Below are positions 58,700 to 64,000 of a DNA stretch of 64,000 nucleotides, in pieces; positions within the stretch are counted from its first letter, which is position 1; each line of letters opens with the position of its first letter. Origin of the DNA: an uncultured Saprospirales bacterium (GTDB lineage Bacteria; Bacteroidota; Bacteroidia; Chitinophagales; Saprospiraceae); assembly GCA_937864265.1 (NCBI GenBank), contig CALMIR010000068.1, positions 1-64,000 of the forward strand, read 5' to 3'. The notes below the pieces were generated by a model. The model was not told the origin of the DNA, ran no database searches, and saw only the letters and a list, made by a program, of their open reading frames with translations. A program made the position numbers and the translations under genes.

Positions 58700-61603
58700 A
58701 TGAGAAAACCACACCTTTCCCTTGTCTTGGCACTTTTCCTTAGTGCTGCACTTTTTGCTTCCAAAGATTCCTTATTGATCGAAGAGTTTAAGCAACAGGC
58801 CTTAACTGCCCTAAAAACAGGCGATGAGGAATGCGCCTTATTGGATTATGAAAACGCCTGTCAATTGCTTAAAACGGCAGATAATTTGAAAGACTGGTTG
58901 ACTTTTAACAAAGAAATGGGCAAAATCTATTATTACGATTTTGATGACCATCAAAAAGCGCTGCTATACTTTGCTGAAAAAAGAGAACAGGCCTTTCGAC
59001 AACCAAAAAATGAGGAGGAATGGAAATATTGGGCGGAATTGATTATGCGGGAAGGCATGGTTTATTACTATGGTTTAGAGGATATCGAAAAAGCTGCCTC
59101 TATTTATGAAAAAGCCAAAAATATTTTTGTTGACAACCTAAATATTGAAAACGATTTTGTTGCTCAAGGGTTATATCTACCCTTGGGAAACTTGAATAAC
59201 AGGTTGGGGGATTTAAAGCGTTCGGAAATATATTTAGAGAAATATATTCAGATTTATACTGACTTACAAAACGATGAAAGAGTCTCTAGCGGATATGCTA
59301 ATTTATCTTTATTGTATCATTTTGCAGGAGAACCGGAAGAAGCAATAAAAACAGCAGAAAAAGGACTAAATATTAAAAATGTAGATAATTTTTACAAAGG
59401 AGTTTTATATTCTTGTATAGCTGAAGCATTATTTTCGAAACAGGACTATATAGAATCGATCTTAGAATTGGAAAAAGCTCATGAAAGCTACAACTCTGTA
59501 GAAGAGACTAATAAATTTTATAAATATATAAGCAGGAAAATTCTTGAACTCAACGAAATCCTAGCCAAAAACTACCACCGTCTCGGGCAATACGACAAAG
59601 CGCAAGAATATTTCCAAAAAGCATTAGACCCCAATACCTCCGCATTATCCAGGGAAACCGGCAAACTCTACATCGAATGGTCAAAGCTTTACGCCGATGA
59701 AGGCCGTTTTGAAGAAGCCCTGCAAGCCATCAACAAAGCCCTGCAATGCGTATTGCCACAATATGCCCCACAAAATTTACTGGAAAATCCCAGCGCCGAT
59801 CAATTCAGAGCAGAGAACACCATCATGGATGCGTTGACGGAAAAAGCCAATATACTATCACGTTGGCATCAGGAAGCTGGAGGCGCGGATAAACTCCATT
59901 CTGCCTTGGAATGCCACGAGCTTAACTTTGAAGTGGAGCAGTTGTTGCGCCGCACGCATTGGTACGAATCCTCCAAATTGCTCAGTGTAGAAGAAGCCCG
60001 GCTCAGGTGTGCCCATGCTATCGAGGTATCCCTGGCACTGTACCGGGAAACGGGCATGGATCAATTCAAGGAAAAAGCCCTGGCTTTTGCCGAACAGAGC
60101 AAAAGCACCCTCATGTTGGAAGCTTTTTACAAATCCAGAGCAGCTTCCTTAGCGGATATTCCTCAAAAAGAACTGGATATCGAACACCAATTGCAAACGG
60201 ATATTGCCCGTTCGGAAAAACGCTTGTTTGATTTGAAAGCGGGTGAAACACCTGATTCCATCATCCAGCAAACCGAAACGGCATTGCTTTCATACAAACA
60301 GGCTTATGCCACTTGGGTAAAAGCAATTGAAAGGGCCTATCCTGAGTATTACAACCTAAAGTATAATGTTACTACTCGAAAAATTAGCGAAATACGAGAA
60401 GCTTTAATCGCATCAGATGAAGCTTTCGTGGAATATTTTGTAGCCGAAAAACAGATTTATGCCTTCGTGATAACAGCGGATCGCTTTGAAGTACTCACTT
60501 TGGCCAAAGATTTTCCTTTGGAAGAATGGGCATTGGAATTTCGGAAAGATATTGAGGCCTTTCAACATCCCGACAGCGATAAAACCCAGTTGTGCGAAGC
60601 ATACAGCAGCAAAGGTTATGAATTGTATCAACGCCTGATTGAGCCACTGGAGAAAATGGGTTTACCTAAAAAACTGATTATCGTGCCAAGTGGTGTATTG
60701 GGCTTGTTGCCTTTCGAGGCTTTACTGAGCGCGCCTGCCCAAAGCTGCGATTTTAGAACCTATCCTTATTTGGTACATGAATACCAGATTGCCTATGCTT
60801 ATTCCGCCAGCCTGCAGTATGAATTATTGCAAAGATCGGGCCGTGTCAATCGCCGTTTTGCGGGATTTGCCCCGGTGTTCGATGGTCGGGGTGGTTTTGG
60901 AGAACTCAGGTATAACGTCGATTTGTTACAACAGGTTAAGTCGGGCTACGGCGCAAAACTGTATCAAGATGAGGAGGCAACTATTGGTATGTTAGAGCAA
61001 ATAGCCCGCAAATTTGGTGTATTTCATTTTTCTACCCACGCACAGGCCAATCCTGAAGAAGGCGATTTTTCATTCATCGTCTTTTCAGATGGCCAAGATG
61101 GATACGATTCCCTGATGGTGAAAGACATTTACCTCCTGCCGCTACAAGCCGAAATGGTGGTACTAAGTGCCTGCGAAACGGCGCTAGGTACTGTTTACAA
61201 CGGAGAAGGTATCATCAACCTGCCCCGCGCCTTTTTCTACGCCGGCGCTAATAGTGTCATCACTACGCTGTGGAGCATCAACGATGGTAAAAACCGAAGC
61301 CTGATGGAAAACTACTACACTGCCCTCAAAAAAGGGAAGGATAAGTCGGGCGCATTGCAGCAAGCCAAACTAGACTATCTTACTGATGCTGGCAAATTTG
61401 ACGCCCATCCGGCCTATTGGGCGGGTTTTGTGCCTATTGGAAATATGCGCCCCTTGTACAGCCCTTGGGCAGACGCTGTACTCGCCAGCTCTGCCTTATT
61501 GGCAATGGCGGGTGCCGGTATGTGGTTTTGGCAAAGAAAGCGCAGTAAGGTGCAGAAAAATACTTCCCATCGGGCTATTGCCCAATCAGAATCCTTTGCC
61601 TAA
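58700..61603 (+). CDS. TPR-CHAT caspase-like protein
   Basis: A 967-residue protein: Sec signal peptide (about 1-20), many TPR repeats (about 30-470), a helical linker, and a CHAT domain (about 560-915) with the catalytic dyad intact: His780 in FHFSTHAQ and Cys825 in VVLSACETALG. A C-terminal helix (about 925-945) and basic tail anchor it in the inner membrane. CHAT proteases cleave partners when triggered, as in gasdermin and Craspase systems. Base composition shifts sharply near 59560 (27 percent G/C by hand count at 59341-59520, 46 percent at 59581-59700). Confidence 0.9.
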   Translation: MRKPHLSLVLALFLSAALFASKDSLLIEEFKQQALTALKTGDEECALLDYENACQLLKTADNLKDWLTFNKEMGKIYYYDFDDHQKALLYFAEKREQAFRQPKNEEEWKYWAELIMREGMVYYYGLEDIEKAASIYEKAKNIFVDNLNIENDFVAQGLYLPLGNLNNRLGDLKRSEIYLEKYIQIYTDLQNDERVSSGYANLSLLYHFAGEPEEAIKTAEKGLNIKNVDNFYKGVLYSCIAEALFSKQDYIESILELEKAHESYNSVEETNKFYKYISRKILELNEILAKNYHRLGQYDKAQEYFQKALDPNTSALSRETGKLYIEWSKLYADEGRFEEALQAINKALQCVLPQYAPQNLLENPSADQFRAENTIMDALTEKANILSRWHQEAGGADKLHSALECHELNFEVEQLLRRTHWYESSKLLSVEEARLRCAHAIEVSLALYRETGMDQFKEKALAFAEQSKSTLMLEAFYKSRAASLADIPQKELDIEHQLQTDIARSEKRLFDLKAGETPDSIIQQTETALLSYKQAYATWVKAIERAYPEYYNLKYNVTTRKISEIREALIASDEAFVEYFVAEKQIYAFVITADRFEVLTLAKDFPLEEWALEFRKDIEAFQHPDSDKTQLCEAYSSKGYELYQRLIEPLEKMGLPKKLIIVPSGVLGLLPFEALLSAPAQSCDFRTYPYLVHEYQIAYAYSASLQYELLQRSGRVNRRFAGFAPVFDGRGGFGELRYNVDLLQQVKSGYGAKLYQDEEATIGMLEQIARKFGVFHFSTHAQANPEEGDFSFIVFSDGQDGYDSLMVKDIYLLPLQAEMVVLSACETALGTVYNGEGIINLPRAFFYAGANSVITTLWSINDGKNRSLMENYYTALKKGKDKSGALQQAKLDYLTDAGKFDAHPAYWAGFVPIGNMRPLYSPWADAVLASSALLAMAGAGMWFWQRKRSKVQKNTSHRAIAQSESFA

Positions 61604-61604
61604 A

Positions 61605-63272
61605 TCATCGCCTGTACCGAAAGCCTAAAAAGGCAGCACGGAGCCAAGCCAAAAAAAAGAGCACAGCAGCAATGGAAAACCGTTGATTCCATTGCATGGA
61701 GTTGTGCTGTTCAGAAAGGTACATCAAAGTGATAGCACCCAGAAAGAGCAAGGCAAAAATGAACTGTTGCACCAGGTGAAACCAAAAAAGCTGGGTTCTT
61801 TCGCTGTATTTGACCGTTAGGCTGAGTTCGCCCCGACGCGCCTTGTACAGTACTTTACGCAATTCAGCCGGAATGGTGAGCACATTAGTGACGTTGTTTT
61901 TGATGAAATCGATAAAAAAGGCAGGCAAGTTGCGCCCCGAGCCCAACATGTATTCTTGCAAACGGGGGCGCACTACATCCAATGGATTGAGCTGTGGTGC
62001 CAATTCTGTGCTGATGCCCGCTACTAAAAGGATCATGCGGTTGAGCAAAATATAGTCTTTGGGCACTTCAAAGGAATTGGCCATTTCTTTGACACTTAGT
62101 ACTTCCATGAACCGAAACAGGCTGTTCATATCCGCTTTGATTTCTATGTCTTTGAAATTCAGGCTGTTCATTTGGACTTCACTTTGGAAAAAATCCTGAA
62201 CGGCTCCCAGCAAGCGCTCGGCAAACTGACCGGAATCTTTGCTTTTATTGACAAAGCCCATGAATTGAAGTGCCTGTACAATTTCCTCCGGGTCTCCTTT
62301 TGAAACGGCTTCAAATAGTTTGATCAAGCCGTTTTTCATACGCGGATTGACTTTTGAAACCGCACCAAAATCCAACAAGACCATTTCACCCTGGGCATTG
62401 ACCAATATATTGCCTGGGTGGGGATCGGCGTGGTAAAGCCCACCGGATAAAATCATGTGGCTGCACAGTTCCAGCAAGCGACGCGCCAGCTTTTCCCGAT
62501 TAATTTGCCAAGCATCGAGTTGTGCAATTTGGTTGATTTTAATGCCTTCGCAAAAACGGCTGGTGATCACATGCGGAGATGAATATTCGGTAAAGACTTC
62601 CGGAATAATGACATCTGAAAAATGGGACAATTCAGCGCGCATCAACTGCATGTTCGAAGCTTCCCGTTCATAGTCCAGTTCCTCTTCAATCATTTGTCTG
62701 ACTTGAGCAGCGACGTGCTCCAGCCCCTTCATTTTAAAAAGGAAGGCCACCAAGCGCATGATTTGCTCAAAAAGTCGGAGGTCAATTTCGGCAATAAGCG
62801 GAACATGGGCGTGTTGAATTTTAACGGCAACTTGAGTGCCGTCTTTCAATTTAGCCTGATGGACTTGGCCGATAGAAGCAGAAGCAATGGGGTTTTCTTG
62901 AAAGGATCGGAAAATGTGTTCCGGGTTGTCTCCCAGTTCCGTTTTGATGCGTTGCTTGATTTCTTCATAAGGCCGAGCCGGCGCATGATCCTGGAAAGCT
63001 TCCAGCGGCTTGCGGAACTCTTCGGGTAGAAAATTGGACAGGATAGAAACCATTTGCCCAATTTTTACAAATAAACCTTGCAGTTCGAGAAAAGTATTTT
63101 TCAGTCGATTGGCACTTTTGGCGTGGAGTCGGGTTATCCTCTTTTGAACGTAACGCTTACCAAAAATAAATCCACCGAGAAAGAGCAATCCATAATCGAG
63201 CATAATAGATAAGGTAGCGGAATAAACTTTTCTGGAACGCCAGCTTTTGGAGTGGAATTTTTTAGCATTCAT
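61605..63272 (-). CDS. ABC1/UbiB-family atypical kinase
   Basis: A 555-residue protein kinase-like ATPase tied to quinone and lipid metabolism. Signature motifs: KxGQ in FVKIGQM, the A-rich loop ASASIGQVHQA, GTQVAVKIQ, ADPHPGNILV and DFGAVSK. Two C-terminal transmembrane helices (about residues 505-545). The frame extends upstream to 63497, but ATG 63272 (MNAKKFHSKS) is the family-like start and leaves a promoter gap to the divergent TetR gene. It is convergent with the CHAT gene, with one base between stops. Confidence 0.92.
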   Translation of the reverse strand: MNAKKFHSKSWRSRKVYSATLSIMLDYGLLFLGGFIFGKRYVQKRITRLHAKSANRLKNTFLELQGLFVKIGQMVSILSNFLPEEFRKPLEAFQDHAPARPYEEIKQRIKTELGDNPEHIFRSFQENPIASASIGQVHQAKLKDGTQVAVKIQHAHVPLIAEIDLRLFEQIMRLVAFLFKMKGLEHVAAQVRQMIEEELDYEREASNMQLMRAELSHFSDVIIPEVFTEYSSPHVITSRFCEGIKINQIAQLDAWQINREKLARRLLELCSHMILSGGLYHADPHPGNILVNAQGEMVLLDFGAVSKVNPRMKNGLIKLFEAVSKGDPEEIVQALQFMGFVNKSKDSGQFAERLLGAVQDFFQSEVQMNSLNFKDIEIKADMNSLFRFMEVLSVKEMANSFEVPKDYILLNRMILLVAGISTELAPQLNPLDVVRPRLQEYMLGSGRNLPAFFIDFIKNNVTNVLTIPAELRKVLYKARRGELSLTVKYSERTQLFWFHLVQQFIFALLFLGAITLMYLSEQHNSMQWNQRFSIAAVLFFLAWLRAAFLGFRYRR

Positions 63273-63350
63273 TTTTTTGCAGATCGGATTAATTGTGCTG
63301 CAAGTTCCACTAAAAAAGGGAATAGGGCAATACTCCTGGTTTAAGTTGCG

Positions 63351-63358
63351 TATTTTTG
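63351..63358 (+). promoter_or_regulatory. Candidate promoter of the TetR gene
   Basis: TATTTTTG fits TAnnTTTG 24 bases before the ATG at 63382; no strong -33 box. It lies in the 110-base gap between the divergent ABC1 and TetR genes, where an operator for both would be expected. Confidence 0.45.
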
Positions 63359-63381
63359 CGGATGAAATGTAAAAAAAGGGG

Positions 63382-64000
63382 ATGAAGGGAACCAAAGACA
63401 AAATTCTGACAGCCGCCTTGAAATTGTTTAATCGAGATGGAATCGTCAATGTTCGTTTGCAACACATCGCCGACGAGGCATTTATCAGCATCGGCAATTT
63501 GGCCTATCATTTTGCGAATAAAGAGGCCATTGTTCAGGAATTGTATGAGACCTTGACAGGCGAGCAAAAGGAACTCTTGAAGGAATACCGCGTCGTACCG
63601 CTGTTTGAATACTTGCACCGTTTGATACAACGAACTTACCAGTTCCAAAATAAGTACCTGTTTTTTTACATAGACACCTTGGAAATAACGAGGGCTTACC
63701 CAGACATAGGCCAGGCACACCAGCAACATATCCTTTTTCAAATGGAGCAATTGCAGTTGATGCTGGATTTTAATGTGTCGAGAGGGGTGCTGCAACCGAA
63801 ATCTACAGATCGGGATTATGGGCAAATAGCCTTGCAGGTATGGATGACACTGGATTTCTGGTTGTTTCAGTCCCTTATTCGGATAGGGCGCTTGCCCGAA
63901 GAGGCGGATTACCAGCATGCTTTTTGGGCACTCTTGAAACCCCATCTAACAGATATGGGAAGGCAGGAATTCAGACAAATTTCAACTTTGCCTTTCGACC
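63382..64000 (+). CDS. TetR-family regulator (3' end cut by the window edge)
   Basis: An open frame of 206 codons runs from ATG 63382 to the window end with no stop. Residues 1-50 are a TetR helix-turn-helix: KDKILTAALKLFNRDGI, LQHIADEAFISIGNLAYHFANKEAIVQELY. The rest is a ligand-binding domain (FEYLHRLIQRTYQFQNKYLFFYIDTLEI, VWMTLDFWLF). It is divergent from the ABC1/UbiB gene, which it may control. Confidence 0.9.
   Translation, partial: MKGTKDKILTAALKLFNRDGIVNVRLQHIADEAFISIGNLAYHFANKEAIVQELYETLTGEQKELLKEYRVVPLFEYLHRLIQRTYQFQNKYLFFYIDTLEITRAYPDIGQAHQQHILFQMEQLQLMLDFNVSRGVLQPKSTDRDYGQIALQVWMTLDFWLFQSLIRIGRLPEEADYQHAFWALLKPHLTDMGRQEFRQISTLPFD

Noticed and set aside
63310..63945. A 211-codon open frame on the - strand at the window end
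   Set aside because: It overlaps the TetR coding region on the opposite strand; the TetR frame carries a clear helix-turn-helix, so the antisense frame is a shadow.

Overview
The window looks like chromosomal DNA from a Bacteroidota bacterium, most likely of the Saprospiria (Lewinella/Haliscomenobacter type). Three things point there. Two secreted proteins end in a type IX secretion (T9SS) type A sorting domain. Several starts are preceded by a TAnnTTTG box, the Bacteroidota -7 promoter element. Families typical of the group recur: a PorE-like OmpA/beta-propeller lipoprotein, TPR-CHAT protein, CarboxypepD-like TonB receptor, DUF4266, LytS/LytTR pair, Uma2 and Rpn nucleases. The assignment below phylum is inference. 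No rRNA, tRNA, CRISPR array, prophage or complete insertion sequence was seen.

Layout. 0-8.5 kb is core metabolism and protein folding: HMG-CoA lyase, an OmpA lipoprotein, groEL-groES, secG with a TPR-like partner, an ITPase (rdgB), and ilvE. 8.6-14.4 kb is a likely phosphate-acquisition locus: a secreted duplicated beta-sandwich protein, a TonB-dependent receptor and a beta-propeller phytase lipoprotein. 14.4-18.2 kb holds proC, a marR-yceI pair that shares a repeated operator-like sequence, and a family 39 glycosyltransferase. 18.3-25.8 kb holds a PorE-like T9SS-type protein, an active/inactive M16 peptidase pair and a compact methionine-salvage operon (mtnB-mtnD-mtnC). 25.9-30 kb holds a Uma2 nuclease, a LytS/LytTR two-component system and murB. 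30-34.7 kb has a strong hairpin, a small beta-barrel gene, an orphan DUF4266 lipoprotein, ccmE, a hairpin-packed GC-rich island and ccmF. 34.7-39.5 kb holds a DUF2520 protein, TraB/GumN, Lrp, glutamate dehydrogenase, ccmD and a LON-type substrate-binding domain protein.

39.7-51 kb contains a very large alpha-2-macroglobulin lipoprotein with an intact thioester motif, an Spo0M-like arrestin-fold protein, an esterase, a T9SS-exported LVIVD-repeat protein, TerC, a metallophosphatase and a PspA-like coiled-coil membrane protein. 51.4-56.6 kb is a tightly packed run (GT2, aldo/keto reductase, Rpn nuclease, FAD oxidoreductase, arginine deiminase). 56.8-61.6 kb carries an AT-rich pair: a membrane-anchored PKD/DUF11-like surface protein and a TPR-CHAT caspase-like protein with both catalytic residues. 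The window closes with an ABC1/UbiB kinase and a divergent, truncated TetR regulator.

The best candidates for undescribed biology are the PKD/CHAT pair with its abrupt base-composition boundaries, the mutually exclusive hairpins at 30.0 kb before the beta-barrel/DUF4266 genes, the five-hairpin GC island between ccmE and ccmF, the operator shared by marR and yceI, and the GT2/AKR/Rpn/FAD/ADI cluster. All function calls come from reading sequence and motif; none was checked against a database.
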